Shown here piece after piece: positions 18,519 to 28,206 of a stretch of DNA of 64,000 bases (the stretch's first letter is position 1; every line of letters begins with the position of its first letter). The position numbers and the translations under genes are program-made. Under the pieces are notes generated by a model. That model was not told where the DNA came from and made no database searches. It was given only the letters and a program-made list of their open reading frames with translations. The DNA comes from Acutalibacter sp. 1XD8-36. GTDB lineage: Bacteria > Bacillota > Clostridia > Oscillospirales > Acutalibacteraceae. Location: the NCBI RefSeq assembly GCF_009917525.1, contig NZ_QZDU01000002.1, positions 434,001 through 498,000 on the forward strand. Direction: 5' to 3'.

Positions 18519-19043
18519 ATGGACCGGCTGGTGCGCAAAGCCCAATCCGGCGATAAGGCCGCTTTCGTCCGTCTCATTGAGGACAACCAGCTCTCCATGT
18601 ACCGCGCCGCAAAAGCCATCCTTCACCAGGAGGCCGATGTTGAGGACGCTGTGCAGGAGGCAATCTGCCGCACCTTCGACAAGCTCTACACCCTCCGGCA
18701 GCCCAAGTTCTTTAAAACCTGGCTGACGCGCATTGTCATTAACTGCTGCTATGATATCCTTCGCCAGCAGAAGGGGCTCTATCCCCTGGATGTCCTCCCC
18801 GAGGAGCCCCGGGAGGAGGATATGGACACCCCCCTTGACATACAGGCGGCCCTGAAGAGCTTGAGCGAGAACGACCGGCTGATACTTACACTTTACTATC
18901 TGAATGATTTGCCGGTGAAGGAGATTGCAAAGCTTCTGTCCATCAGTGAGGGTGCGGCAAAAATGCGGCTCTCCACCGGGCGTAAGCATTTCAGGGAGAA
19001 ACTTGAGCTAAGAGAGGAGGCGGGTTCCCAATGGCAGAGATGA
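18519..19043 (+). CDS. ECF-type RNA polymerase sigma factor
   Basis: A 174-residue extracytoplasmic-function sigma factor. Region 2 (about 8-75) includes DVEDAVQEAICRTFDKLYTLR and TWLTRIVINCCYD, for core binding and -10 recognition. Region 4 (about 110-165) has the helix-turn-helix LPVKEIAKLLSISEGAAKMR for the -35. Its last four codons overlap the next gene, a membrane protein that looks like its anti-sigma factor. The ATG at 18519 is preceded by GGGGGTG at eight bases. No autoregulated promoter could be identified because the recognition sequence is unknown. Confidence 0.93.
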   Translation: MDRLVRKAQSGDKAAFVRLIEDNQLSMYRAAKAILHQEADVEDAVQEAICRTFDKLYTLRQPKFFKTWLTRIVINCCYDILRQQKGLYPLDVLPEEPREEDMDTPLDIQAALKSLSENDRLILTLYYLNDLPVKEIAKLLSISEGAAKMRLSTGRKHFREKLELREEAGSQWQR

Positions 19044-20947
19044 AGCACGCAAAGAAGCCGGAGAGAAGGGCGCCTGAACGAAGGCCGCGCGAGCCCAAAA
19101 GGCCCCGGCAGAGCGCCCCCCGGGAGCCCCGCCCCGCTATAGGCCGGAGCCGGGTCTTCAAGGCCGCCCTCGCCAGGGAGTACGGCGTAACTGAGTTGCC
19201 CGAGAGTCTGAAGCTTCGCACAGAAAAGACCCTCAGCACCCTTCCGGATGTAATGCCCAGCAAGCCGCGGCCTATACTCAGGCTGTTCAGGGGCATGGCT
19301 ACGGCAGCGGCGGCGCTGGCGGTGACCTCTGTGATACTTTTGGGGCTCAACTCTACAAACCCCCAGCTCACCGAATCCATGCCCGGGCTGGGCCCCATGT
19401 TCGCCGCCATGAATGAGAGACCCACGCCCCAGCCCACCGCCGGGCCTACTCCCCAGCCGGAATTCAATCCGGTAACAGTCCTCAGCAAGGGGGACTTTGA
19501 CGGCGTACTAATTATAGACGACGCCTGGAGTGACGGCAAGTCCCTGCTTTTAGACATGTCCATCTCCCCGGGGGACAGCTTCTACAACGTCTGTGATAAG
19601 TTCGGGCTTGGCGCCGCCCCGTCCCTGTCTTTAGGCACCATGCTGCAAAACGAGTATGGTGAGAACTACAAAGAGAATAACGCCTCCCTGCTGGTGGATT
19701 ACGGGGACGGGTATATCGAGCTTGGCCCCGACGCCTTTGCGCCCGTCTTCAAAACCGACAGCAGCGGCAGGCTTACAGCACGCTGGCAGGCGGAGCTGGG
19801 CAAAGATATTGAAGCCGGTGACGAGCTCACAGTGACCCTCAGCGTACCGGACCTTACCACCATTGCCGAGTTCGACAGCTTCCCCATATATAGCTGGGTC
19901 TCAGGCTTCGAGACCACCTTCACCCTGCCGGTCTCCACAAACAAAAACAGGGTGTTCAGCCTCCAGGCTTCCGACGGCCCCGTAAGGCTCCACTCTGTGG
20001 ACTATACCCCCACCAAAGTTACCCTGGATGTAAGCCTCCCTTACCTTGGAATGGTAGGCGACCTAATACCTGACCGCGGCGAATCCAGCGGCTGGCCCCT
20101 TGGCTTCTATGCCCAGCTCTCCTGCACCAACTCCGACGGAGAAAAATTTATCTACAGCCCCAGCGCAGACTACATGTCCAGCAGGAACAGCTCTGACCCC
20201 GGCCTCTCCGAGTTGTCCGAAATGAGCTACACCTTCACAACCATAGACGAAGCGGCGGACCCCCGGGAGCTGCGCAGCCCTCTTGTGCTCACCTTCTACG
20301 AGTTCCCCCTCGAGCCTGAATATGGGCAGCCCTTAGGCCGGGTAACCGCCGAGTTTACCATCGACCTTTATACCGGCATGGCATATCCCAGCGAAAACTA
20401 TCTTGAGAATGGCTTCGAGAAGAGTGACGCCTCCAAAACCACTGTAGACCGTCTTGAAGAGGCAAGCTATAACGGCCTGCTGCTAATGCCAATGGGCAAC
20501 TGGCCTGAGGCAATAAACAGCGGATATGACCCGCTCGCCACATTTACACTAAGCGCCCCGGCAGAGGCAAGCGGTCGTGAGCTTGCTGTACAATGCTACT
20601 TTAACGGTGCCGTTGTCCACAGCTTCATATTTGTCCTGGGCGAAAACAACGAGTGGGAGGACGGCACGGTTTATACCAATTACTTCACTCTCCCCGGCGC
20701 CGGCCTGGAATATCTTCAGGCCAATGTCAATATCTTCTATCCCGATGAGCTTGCGAACACCTACGGCTATGTTTTATTCGACCGCCTGGAGCTCATAGAC
20801 CCATTCTCCGGCGAGGTGATTATCCCGGACCTTAAAGCCGCCTGGGAGGACATCTATATAAAGCTCCTTGGGGCAAAGCCCTACTCCAGCGGGATTGCCG
20901 CAAACGACAGCGAGAATGACGTTAGCTCCTCCTCTCCACCGCTATAG
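19031..20947 (+). CDS. Large membrane anti-sigma factor (RsiV/DUF4179-like)
   Basis: This 638-residue protein starts within the sigma gene, 13 bases before the sigma stop. It has an Arg/Pro-rich cytoplasmic N-terminus (1-40), a short helical region, one transmembrane segment (about 89-106, MATAAAALAVTSVILLGL) and an extracytoplasmic domain of more than 500 residues. The NSTNPQL and PGLGPMFA residues after the membrane helix are typical of DUF4179-type anti-sigma factors. A Pro/Thr linker (PTPQPTAGPTPQP, about 131-143) follows. It probably holds the sigma factor inactive until an envelope signal arrives. Its 3' end overlaps recG by six bases, tail to tail. Confidence 0.8.
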   Translation: MAEMKHAKKPERRAPERRPREPKRPRQSAPREPRPAIGRSRVFKAALAREYGVTELPESLKLRTEKTLSTLPDVMPSKPRPILRLFRGMATAAAALAVTSVILLGLNSTNPQLTESMPGLGPMFAAMNERPTPQPTAGPTPQPEFNPVTVLSKGDFDGVLIIDDAWSDGKSLLLDMSISPGDSFYNVCDKFGLGAAPSLSLGTMLQNEYGENYKENNASLLVDYGDGYIELGPDAFAPVFKTDSSGRLTARWQAELGKDIEAGDELTVTLSVPDLTTIAEFDSFPIYSWVSGFETTFTLPVSTNKNRVFSLQASDGPVRLHSVDYTPTKVTLDVSLPYLGMVGDLIPDRGESSGWPLGFYAQLSCTNSDGEKFIYSPSADYMSSRNSSDPGLSELSEMSYTFTTIDEAADPRELRSPLVLTFYEFPLEPEYGQPLGRVTAEFTIDLYTGMAYPSENYLENGFEKSDASKTTVDRLEEASYNGLLLMPMGNWPEAINSGYDPLATFTLSAPAEASGRELAVQCYFNGAVVHSFIFVLGENNEWEDGTVYTNYFTLPGAGLEYLQANVNIFYPDELANTYGYVLFDRLELIDPFSGEVIIPDLKAAWEDIYIKLLGAKPYSSGIAANDSENDVSSSSPPL

Positions 20948-22978
20948 GGCAAGCCTTCCTCCCCCGGTCTTCTCAAAGAGCCTCCTTATTTCCCCTCTTA
21001 AAAGCCTATAATCGCAACCCTCTAATGCGCCCGAGCGGTATATCCGCCGGGCGCATTTCTGCGCCTCCTTCAGCAGCTCCATATCCATGGACATACTTGC
21101 TATTTTCAGCTGAGGCAGGCCGTGTTGCCGCTGTCCGAAGAAATCCCCCGGCCCCCTGAGCTTTAGGTCCGCGTCGGCTATGGCAAAGCCGTCGTTGGTG
21201 CTTTTGAACACCTTCAGCCTCTCCACGCTCTCCGAGTTCCTGGCGTCGCTTATGAGTATGCAGGCCGACTGGAATTTTCCCCGCCCGATACGCCCCCTAA
21301 GCTGGTGGAGCTGGGAGAGGCCGTATCTCTCGGCGTTTTCTATAAGCATTATAGCGGCGTTTGGCACGTCCATGCCCACTTCAACTACTGTAGTTGCCAC
21401 TAAGAGCCGCGTGTTCCCCTTGGCAAACCCCGCCATGACCTGCTCCTTTTCAGCAGGCTTCATGCGCCCGTGTAGGGCGGCTACCTCAACTTCCGGGAAC
21501 GCCTCCCGGACCCTTGGCAGGTACTCCTCAAGGCTCATCATCCCGCTCTCATCCCCCTCGATAAGCGGGCAGACAAGGTAGCCCTGCCGCCCCTCGTCCA
21601 GAAATTTCCGCACATAGCCAAAGGCCCTGCCGCGCTTATCCGGGCCGATAAGATAAGTTGCTATCTCCTGCCTGCCCGGGGGCAGCTCGTCCAGCACGGA
21701 AACGTCCAAATCGCCGTAGGCCATCAGTGCCAGAGTCCGCGGTATAGGCGTTGCGCTCATTACTAGCATATGGGGCGAGGCCCCCTTCTGGGCCAGCGCC
21801 ATGCGCTGCTTTACGCCGAAGCGGTGCTGTTCGTCGGTTATCACAAGGCCCAGCTCGTGAAACTCCACCTTTTCGCTTATAAGGGCGTGGGTGCCGATGG
21901 CAAGCTCTATCTCCCCGGACCTTATCCCCTCCCGGACCCGCTTATGCTCTGTCCCCGCGCCCCCGGTCAAAAGCCCGCAGCGTACACCGGCGGGCTCCAG
22001 CAGTCCCGATAGGGATTTATAGTGCTGGGCGGCTAAAATCTCCGTGGGGGCCATAAGGGCCGCCTGCTGGCCCGTCTTTATCACAGGCCAGCATAGAGCC
22101 GCCGCCACAGCAGTCTTGCCCGAGCCCACATCCCCCTGCACCAGCCTGTTCATGGTAGAGGGCCCGGACATGTCCTTCACCCCCTCTGTGACCGCCCGCT
22201 GCTGGGCCCCGGTGAGCTTAAAGGGAAGGAGCCTTGTGAACTCCTCGGGGAAGCCGCTCGGTATTGGGTGCAGGTTTTCCTGCCTCGAGCCGCTTTTTAT
22301 CTCCATCAGCCCAAGCTGCAAAACCAGGAACTCCTCAAAGACCAGCCTGCGCCTTGCAATCTCCAGGTCCTCCATAGTCTTCGGGAAGTGTACATTCTCC
22401 AGGGCATAGCCCAGATAGCAGAGCTTATACTGCTCCCGTATCTCCCCGGGCAGCGGGTCCTCCAGGGTATCAGGCAGCAGGTCCATGGCGCTTCTCACAG
22501 CCTGGGCGACGCTCCGGGAGGTGAGTCCCTGGGTAGCCGGATATATTGGCACAATCTCCGCGCTCCTGTCCGCCGGAGCAAACTCAGGGGAGACCATGGA
22601 AGCAGTCCTGCCGGAAGTCCCTATCCTCCCCCTAAACAGGTAGTTTTCCCCCTCTTTTAATAAGCTGGGGATATACCTGTTGTTGAAGAAGGTGAGCTTC
22701 ATATCGGACTCGCCGTCGGTAACTGTACAGCGGTGCATGAGCTTTCCCCCACGTATGCGCTGCTCTGTGGGCGGGCTTGCCACCTCTCCCCTCACAACAC
22801 AGACCTCGTCTATGCCCGCCTCAGAGATAGGTGTCACCTCCGACCAGTCCTGGTAATCCCTGGGGTACAGCCGCAAAAGGTCTCCCACTGTCGGCGCCCC
22901 CAGCTTTGCAAACAAGGCCGCCCGCTTTTCCCCCACGCCCTTCAGCTTTCGTATATCCGTTTCAAACAGTGACGGCAA
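20942..22978 (-). CDS. recG: ATP-dependent DNA helicase RecG
   Basis: RecG regresses stalled replication forks and processes Holliday junctions. The 678-residue protein has the N-terminal wedge (OB) domain, Walker A in QGDVGSGKTAVAAAL, the DEQHRFG motif II, MSATPIPRTLALMAYGDLD for motif III, and motif VI QLRGRIGRG. The C-terminal PGDFFGQRQHGLP (TRG-type) motif is present. It follows fakA, as in Bacillus, where recG and the fakA homologue are also close. Confidence 0.97.
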   Translation of the reverse strand: MPSLFETDIRKLKGVGEKRAALFAKLGAPTVGDLLRLYPRDYQDWSEVTPISEAGIDEVCVVRGEVASPPTEQRIRGGKLMHRCTVTDGESDMKLTFFNNRYIPSLLKEGENYLFRGRIGTSGRTASMVSPEFAPADRSAEIVPIYPATQGLTSRSVAQAVRSAMDLLPDTLEDPLPGEIREQYKLCYLGYALENVHFPKTMEDLEIARRRLVFEEFLVLQLGLMEIKSGSRQENLHPIPSGFPEEFTRLLPFKLTGAQQRAVTEGVKDMSGPSTMNRLVQGDVGSGKTAVAAALCWPVIKTGQQAALMAPTEILAAQHYKSLSGLLEPAGVRCGLLTGGAGTEHKRVREGIRSGEIELAIGTHALISEKVEFHELGLVITDEQHRFGVKQRMALAQKGASPHMLVMSATPIPRTLALMAYGDLDVSVLDELPPGRQEIATYLIGPDKRGRAFGYVRKFLDEGRQGYLVCPLIEGDESGMMSLEEYLPRVREAFPEVEVAALHGRMKPAEKEQVMAGFAKGNTRLLVATTVVEVGMDVPNAAIMLIENAERYGLSQLHQLRGRIGRGKFQSACILISDARNSESVERLKVFKSTNDGFAIADADLKLRGPGDFFGQRQHGLPQLKIASMSMDMELLKEAQKCARRIYRSGALEGCDYRLLRGEIRRLFEKTGGGRLAL

Positions 22979-23001
22979 GCATATCCCTCCATAACCGCAA
23001 A

Positions 23002-23029
23002 GCAGGAGAGAGCCGGGGCCCTCTCCTGC
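23002..23029 (-). other. Hairpin between fakA and recG
   Basis: GCAGGAGAG (23002-23010) and CTCTCCTGC (23021-23029) form a perfect 9-bp stem. On the minus strand it lies between the fakA stop and the recG start, with no T-run downstream. It may be a weak terminator or a processing site. Confidence 0.45.
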
Positions 23030-23050
23030 CGGAAATTTTTCTAAGTCTGT

Positions 23051-24724
23051 TTATTCCACTGAGATTATAAAGTAGTACACCGGCTGGCCGCCGTCCACAA
23101 GGGTTATCTCCACATCAGAGTGGACCTTCCCCTGTAGCTGCCTTTTGGCCTCCCTGGCCTGCTCCTCAGTTATACCCTCTCCGTAGATAAGGGTTATAAA
23201 AGAGGTCTGCTTGCCGGTGAGGGACCTTGCCACCCTCACGCAGGTGGAGACCGGGTCCTTCTCAATATAGTCCAGCTTGCCGTTCTTGAGGCCCAGTATG
23301 TCGCCCTTGCGGATGGCCTCGCTGCCAAACTCCGAGTCCCTGGCGGCGAAGGTCACAAGGCCGGTGTCAACATTTCCCGCGGCCTCCAGCATGGCCTCCC
23401 TGTTCTCCTCCACCCCAGCGTCCGGGTCAAAGGCCAGCATAGCGGAGAGCCCCTGGGGGATGGTCTTTGTGGGCAGGACTATAACCTCCCTGTCCTCGGC
23501 AAGGGGGATGGTCTGCTGAGCGGCAAGAAGTATATTCTTGTTGTTCGGCAGCACAAATACCTTCTTTGCCGGAGTAGCCAGTACCGCGCTTAAAATATCC
23601 TCTGTGCTGGGGTTCATGGTCTGCCCGCCGCTTACCACCACGGCGCATCCCAGCTCCAGGAACAGGCTCTTTAAGCCCTCGCCCGCAGCAACTGAGATAA
23701 AGCCCAGCTCCTCAGTGGGCTCCCGGCGCTCCAGGACGGGAGCTGCCTCGGGCTCCGCCTTCTCAGCCTCCCTGGCCTCGCTGAGCTTCCTGTGCTGCTC
23801 GCGCATGTTCTCTATCTTCACCGACAGTATCTGTCCGAAGGTGAGTGCCTGCTGAAGGGCGTTTCCCGGCTCCTCAGTGTGCACATGCACCTTTATTATC
23901 TCCTCATCATCGGCTACCAGCACACAGTCGCCTATGCCCTCCAGGTACTTTCTCAGGGCCATCGGGTCCTTCTTCACCTGGGAGTCACGGCCTATAACAA
24001 ACTCCGTGCAGTAGGTGAAGGTTATCTCGCTGTCAAACTCAGCGGCGGCTGAGCGGAAAAACTCCTCAGTCTCCTGCTGCCGCTCCTCCTGGGTCAGCCC
24101 GGAGCCTATCATCTCCCCGCCCTGGAACACGCAGAGCATCCCCTCAAATATGAGGCAGAGCCCCTGGCCCCCGGCATCCACAACTCCGGCGCGCTTTAAG
24201 ACCGGCAGCAGCTCCGGGGTCTCCTCCAGCGCTTCGGCGGCGCCCTCACAGACAGCCTCCCATACGTTCACAGGCTCAGCGCCCTCAGTGAAGGCCTTTC
24301 TGCCCCTTTCCGCCGCCACCCTGGCAACTGTGAGTATCGTGCCCTCTGTAGGCCGGGTCACCGCCTTATACGCCGCCTCCACGCCCAAGTCAAGGGCCCT
24401 CAGGATATCCTCGCAGCCCGCCTCCTCAACGCCCTCGAGCCCCTTGGAGATACCCCTGAAGAGCAGGGAGAGAATTACCCCCGAGTTGCCCCTGGCCCCA
24501 CGGAGCATAGCAGCCGCAGCCTTCCCGGCAACCTCCCCGGCGGTAGCGGAGTCTGAGAGCTTCAAGAGCTCCGCGCAGGCCGAGCCGATTGTCATGGACA
24601 TATTGGACCCTGTATCGCCGTCCGGCACAGGGAAGATGTTCAGGTCGTTCACCTGCTTGCGGTATTTTGCGATATTGTTGGAGCCAGATATCATCGCGTC
24701 CCTTAACATAGCGCCTTGAATCAT
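23051..24724 (-). CDS. fakA: Fatty acid kinase catalytic subunit FakA (DAK2 domain)
   Basis: FakA phosphorylates fatty acids bound to a FakB/DegV carrier for phospholipid synthesis. The 557-residue protein has an N-terminal DAK2 kinase domain with the nucleotide-binding NIFPVPDGDTGSNMSMT (29-45) and RGARGNSGVILS. A middle domain and a C-terminal DegV-like EDD domain follow (with VVVSGGQTMNPSTEDIL and VLPNNKNILLAAQQT). FakB is not in the window. The Asp23-family and rpmB genes that often precede fakA in Firmicutes are absent here; a GNAT/SdpI pair lies upstream instead. Confidence 0.93.
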   Translation of the reverse strand: MIQGAMLRDAMISGSNNIAKYRKQVNDLNIFPVPDGDTGSNMSMTIGSACAELLKLSDSATAGEVAGKAAAAMLRGARGNSGVILSLLFRGISKGLEGVEEAGCEDILRALDLGVEAAYKAVTRPTEGTILTVARVAAERGRKAFTEGAEPVNVWEAVCEGAAEALEETPELLPVLKRAGVVDAGGQGLCLIFEGMLCVFQGGEMIGSGLTQEERQQETEEFFRSAAAEFDSEITFTYCTEFVIGRDSQVKKDPMALRKYLEGIGDCVLVADDEEIIKVHVHTEEPGNALQQALTFGQILSVKIENMREQHRKLSEAREAEKAEPEAAPVLERREPTEELGFISVAAGEGLKSLFLELGCAVVVSGGQTMNPSTEDILSAVLATPAKKVFVLPNNKNILLAAQQTIPLAEDREVIVLPTKTIPQGLSAMLAFDPDAGVEENREAMLEAAGNVDTGLVTFAARDSEFGSEAIRKGDILGLKNGKLDYIEKDPVSTCVRVARSLTGKQTSFITLIYGEGITEEQAREAKRQLQGKVHSDVEITLVDGGQPVYYFIISVE

Positions 24725-24821
24725 TTTGGTAACACATCCTTATCAGATAGATACGCCGCCCGGCCCGGTGAGCTCTCGGGGCGCGAAAAACCATTTTAGA
24801 ATATTGTAACACAGAAATCTC

Positions 24822-24854
24822 AAAAAAACAAGGGCGGCAGGGAAACTCTGCCCT
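24822..24854 (-). terminator. Terminator of the GNAT/SdpI pair
   Basis: AGGGCGGCAG (24831-24840) and CTGCCCT (24848-24854) form a bulged stem. An A-run at 24822-24828 reads as a T-run on the minus strand. It lies 46 bases after the GNAT stop. Confidence 0.65.
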
Positions 24855-24899
24855 TTATCCTCAAAGAAACCCGCAAATTTCATGTATCGTTATAACTCC

Positions 24900-25358
24900 C
24901 TAGCGAAGCTTCTTTGCAAAAGCTGCATTTTTCTCCAGCTGATAAAAGCCCAGCTTTTTATAGAAGCCGAAAGCGGGCACGTCGCTCTCCGTCATCAGGA
25001 ATATATAAGCCAGCCCCAGCCCTATACACGCCTTTTCTATCTCCTCCACCAGTACAGTTCCCAGGCCCTGCCCCTGGCAGCCGGTGCGCACGCAGAGTTC
25101 ATCCACGCAGTATTCCGTGCCCTCATACCAGTGCTTCACCCGGCCCATGGAGACTCCCACCAGCTCCTTGCCCTGATACAGCCCAAAAGTAAGGGAGTTT
25201 CCCTGTCCTGTTAAATCGTGTATATAGAGCCTGAGCTGCTCCCGGTCTGACCAGTCGTCGTTCCAGGGCTCCCGGGTAAACACGTCCGTAAACAGCTCCG
25301 CTATCTCCTCAGCACAGCTCTCATCCAGCCTCCTGAAAGTATACTCAGCCCCGTCCAT
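24900..25358 (-). CDS. GNAT-family N-acetyltransferase
   Basis: A 152-residue acetyl-CoA-dependent acetyltransferase. The acetyl-CoA site is the motif A segment RTGCQGQGLGTVLVEEIE (about 100-117), preceded by the VDELCVR strand. The C-terminal FGFYKKLGFYQ is typical motif B. The N-terminal region (PWNDDWS) resembles aminoglycoside 6'-N-acetyltransferase-like members, but substrate cannot be deduced. Its start overlaps the end of the SdpI-family gene by 14 bases, so the two are co-translated. Confidence 0.85.
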   Translation of the reverse strand: MDGAEYTFRRLDESCAEEIAELFTDVFTREPWNDDWSDREQLRLYIHDLTGQGNSLTFGLYQGKELVGVSMGRVKHWYEGTEYCVDELCVRTGCQGQGLGTVLVEEIEKACIGLGLAYIFLMTESDVPAFGFYKKLGFYQLEKNAAFAKKLR

Positions 25359-25737
25359 CCCTTCGCCTGTTGCCCTCCTTATCGAAATTCTTCCTCAGCG
25401 CCCGCTCTGTAGGGAATATAGACCCTATCAGCACCGCCAGCTGCACTCCGCAGACTATCCCGCCCACAGTGCCAACAATCCCCTCGTCCCCGTCAATCAC
25501 AAACAGCATGGGTACAACCGTCACCGGCAGCAGAATAAGCCCGCAGATTTTCCAAATGCGTCCGCTATGCCTGTGGGCAAACTCCCAGGTGTCCTGGTTT
25601 TTCATGGACATAGCCGTTCTGTAGCCTAATACAGGGTTTATCTTCTTTGGCGCCCGCCCTGAAAAATACCAGCCGAAGCCGGTCATTATAAGCGGGATGA
25701 GCAAATCCATCGCGAGCATATATATCCAAAAACCCAT
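25345..25737 (-). CDS. SdpI-family small membrane protein
   Basis: A 130-residue membrane protein with about three hydrophobic segments (residues 4-25, 62-83, 88-107). The LGYRTAMSMKNQDTWEFAHR stretch (37-56) is the SdpI/YhfL-family signature. In Bacillus subtilis, SdpI gives immunity to the SdpC toxin, but most family members are of unknown role. No SdpC-like toxin is nearby. It pairs with the downstream GNAT gene. Confidence 0.8.
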   Translation of the reverse strand: MGFWIYMLAMDLLIPLIMTGFGWYFSGRAPKKINPVLGYRTAMSMKNQDTWEFAHRHSGRIWKICGLILLPVTVVPMLFVIDGDEGIVGTVGGIVCGVQLAVLIGSIFPTERALRKNFDKEGNRRRDGRG

Positions 25738-25758
25738 TTGCCTATGCCTCCCACAACC

Positions 25759-26532
25759 TCAGGTCAGGCTCAGCCTCTCGACCCCTGTGCAGAGCCCCGT
25801 GGCCTCGTCAGCCGTAAATATTACGCAGTCCATCCGGCATGGACCGCTTGCCAAATCAAATCGTGCGGGCATTTTAGTGATGTAGCGGCGTATGATTATC
25901 TCCGGCTTCACCCCCAGCACCGAGTCAATGGTGCCGGTCATACCCGCGTCGGTTATATATCCTGTGCCCTTTGGCAGCACGCACTCGTCCGCGGTGGGCA
26001 CATGGGTATGGGTGCCAAACATGGCTGTAAGCCTTCCGTCGGCGTAAAAGCCCAGGGCCCGCTTCTCCCCGGTGGCCTCGGCGTGAAAATCCAGCACGCA
26101 TATCTTCGGCAGGTCCGGCTCCCTTAAAATGCGGTCCAGCTTTTCAAAGGGTGACTCAAGGCTCTCCAGGTACATGGTGCCCATAAGGTTTATCACCCCA
26201 ACCTGCACCCTCCCCAGGTCCACCACACAGAAGCCCTTCCCCGGAGCCGCCGGCGGGTAATTTGCCGGGCGCAGAAGGGTCTCCCAGGTGTCGTACATCT
26301 GGAAACTCTCCTTCCTTCTGAAGCTGTGGTTCCCGGTTGTTATCACGTCAGCACCGCTGTCCAGCAGGTGTGTGGCCGAGTTATGGGTTATGCCGTTGCC
26401 GTCGGCGGAGTTCTCCCCGTTTACTATACACAGGTCTATCCCCTTCAGCTTCTTCAGCGCCGGAAGCCGTTCTCTCAGAAACTCGCACCCGGAGCTGCCC
26501 ACCACATCCCCCACGCAGAGTATATTCACCAT
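25759..26532 (-). CDS. ymdB: YmdB-type metallophosphoesterase (TIGR00282)
   Basis: The 257-residue protein is a dinuclear-metal phosphoesterase. Its motifs are CVGDVVGSSG (5-14), NGENSADGNG, TTGNHSFRRKE and GTHTHVPTADE. In Bacillus subtilis YmdB hydrolyses 2',3'-cyclic nucleotides and affects biofilm and motility decisions, with ties to RNase Y. It lies next to rny here, as in many Firmicutes, but rny ends with its own hairpin 80 bases upstream. Confidence 0.93.
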   Translation of the reverse strand: MVNILCVGDVVGSSGCEFLRERLPALKKLKGIDLCIVNGENSADGNGITHNSATHLLDSGADVITTGNHSFRRKESFQMYDTWETLLRPANYPPAAPGKGFCVVDLGRVQVGVINLMGTMYLESLESPFEKLDRILREPDLPKICVLDFHAEATGEKRALGFYADGRLTAMFGTHTHVPTADECVLPKGTGYITDAGMTGTIDSVLGVKPEIIIRRYITKMPARFDLASGPCRMDCVIFTADEATGLCTGVERLSLT

Positions 26533-26612
26533 ATCTTCGTCTCCGTTTCCATCTGGTAAATTGAGCTGAAAAGCCCTTTTTATACTATATCATGCCCGGA
26601 AAATGCCAAGAA

Positions 26613-26636
26613 AGGCGCGCCGAATACAGCGCGCCT
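26613..26636 (-). terminator. Hairpin after rny
   Basis: AGGCGCGC (26613-26620) and GCGCGCCT (26629-26636) form a perfect 8-bp stem just after the rny stop. TTTCTT follows on the minus strand. It is likely a partial terminator before ymdB. Confidence 0.6.
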
Positions 26637-26643
26637 CCAAAGC

Positions 26644-28206
26644 TTATTTCGCGTAGTCCACAGCCCTACTCTCCCTTATCATGTTCACCTTTATCTGTCC
26701 GGGATAGTCCAGGTCCGCCTCTATCTTCTTGCATATCTCCCTTGCCAAAAGGGTCATTTCCTCGTCGCTCACAATGTCAGGCTTCACAAGTATCCTGACC
26801 TCGCGTCCGGCCTGTATGGCATAGCAGCTATCCACACCGTCGAAGGACGAGGCCAGCTCCTCCAGCTTCTCCAGCCGCTTGATGTAGTTCTCCAGGTTCT
26901 CCCTGCGCGCCCCGGGCCTGGCGGCTGAGATAGCGTCCGCAGCCTGTACTATGCAGGCCACTATCGTCTTTGCCTCCACGTCCCCGTGGTGTGCGGCGAT
27001 GGCGTGTACAACGGCCTCGTTCTCCCTGTACTTCTTCGCCACCTCCACGCCTATCTGCACATGGGAGCCCTCCATCTCATGGTCCAGCGCCTTGCCTATG
27101 TCATGCAGGAGCCCGGCTCTCTTGGCAACAGTGGGGTTAAGCCCCAGCTCAGAGGCAATCATGCCCGAGAGGTAAGCCACCTCCAACGAGTGGTTGAGCA
27201 CATTCTGCCCATAGCTCGTGCGGTAGCGCAGCCTGCCCAGGAGCTTCACCAGCTCATGGTGCACGCCGTTTACGCCCACCTCCAGAACGGCCCTCTCGCC
27301 CTCCTGCTTGATGGCGGTCTCCACCTCGCGGCGGGCCTTATCAACTGTCTCCTCAATCCTCGTGGGATGTATGCGCCCGTCGGAGATAAGCTTCTCCAGG
27401 GCGACCCTGGCAACCTCACGGCGCACAGGCTCAAAGCTTGACAGGGTTATGGCCTCGGGGGTATCGTCTATAATAAGGTCAACGCCGGTGAGGGTCTCTA
27501 TAGCCCTTATGTTCCTGCCCTCACGTCCGATTATCCGGCCCTTCATCTCGTCATTGGGCAGAGGCACAACGCTTATTGCCGCCTCGGACACATGGTCCGC
27601 CGCACAGCGCTGTATAGCTGTGGCGATTATCTCCCTGGCAGCGTTGTCGCTCTCCTCTTTCATCTGCTGCTCATACTCGCGTACCTTCACAGCCTTCTCA
27701 TGCACCAGCTCATTCTCCAGGTTATTCAGCAGATATTCCTTTGCCTGCTCCATGGAAAAGCTGGATATCTTCTCCAGCATGTCGAACTGGCTCTTTCTGA
27801 CGGCCTCGGCCTCCTTCAGGCGCTCCTCGGCCTTCTTGTTGCGCTGGTCTATCTGGTCTTCCTTGCGCTCCAGGGTCTCCAGCTTCTTCTCCAGGCTCTC
27901 CTCCTTCTGAAGGTTCCTGCGCTCCTGGTGCTGGATTTCCCTGCGCCTGTCGGATAGCTCCTTTTCGCTCTCGTTCCTAAGCTTGTGTATCTCGTCCTTA
28001 CCCTCCAGGATTATCTCCTTTTTCCTCGCCTCAGCCGTCTTTACAGCGTCACCGACGATACGCTTGGCCTCCTCCTCAGCCGAGCCGATAGCCGCCTCAG
28101 CCTTGGACTTGCGGTAGTTCACTCCCAGGAAAAACGCCGCCGCCCCAGCCAGTGCCGCCGTCAAAACGGCAATAAGGATACACAGCCATACTGGTATACT
28201 GCCCAA
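26644..28206 (-). CDS. rny: Ribonuclease Y
   Basis: RNase Y is the membrane-anchored endoribonuclease that starts mRNA decay in many Firmicutes. The 520-residue protein has an N-terminal membrane helix (about 4-26), a long coiled coil (30-190), a KH domain with [15 protein letters not shown], and an HD domain with [14 protein letters not shown] and AIAAHHGD. The start is a TTG (28204-28206) seven bases after AGGAGG. The upstream in-frame ATG at 28314 would add a 36-residue soluble extension before the membrane anchor and is rejected. Confidence 0.96.
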   Translation of the reverse strand: MGSIPVWLCILIAVLTAALAGAAAFFLGVNYRKSKAEAAIGSAEEEAKRIVGDAVKTAEARKKEIILEGKDEIHKLRNESEKELSDRRREIQHQERRNLQKEESLEKKLETLERKEDQIDQRNKKAEERLKEAEAVRKSQFDMLEKISSFSMEQAKEYLLNNLENELVHEKAVKVREYEQQMKEESDNAAREIIATAIQRCAADHVSEAAISVVPLPNDEMKGRIIGREGRNIRAIETLTGVDLIIDDTPEAITLSSFEPVRREVARVALEKLISDGRIHPTRIEETVDKARREVETAIKQEGERAVLEVGVNGVHHELVKLLGRLRYRTSYGQNVLNHSLEVAYLSGMIASELGLNPTVAKRAGLLHDIGKALDHEMEGSHVQIGVEVAKKYRENEAVVHAIAAHHGDVEAKTIVACIVQAADAISAARPGARRENLENYIKRLEKLEELASSFDGVDSCYAIQAGREVRILVKPDIVSDEEMTLLAREICKKIEADLDYPGQIKVNMIRESRAVDYAK

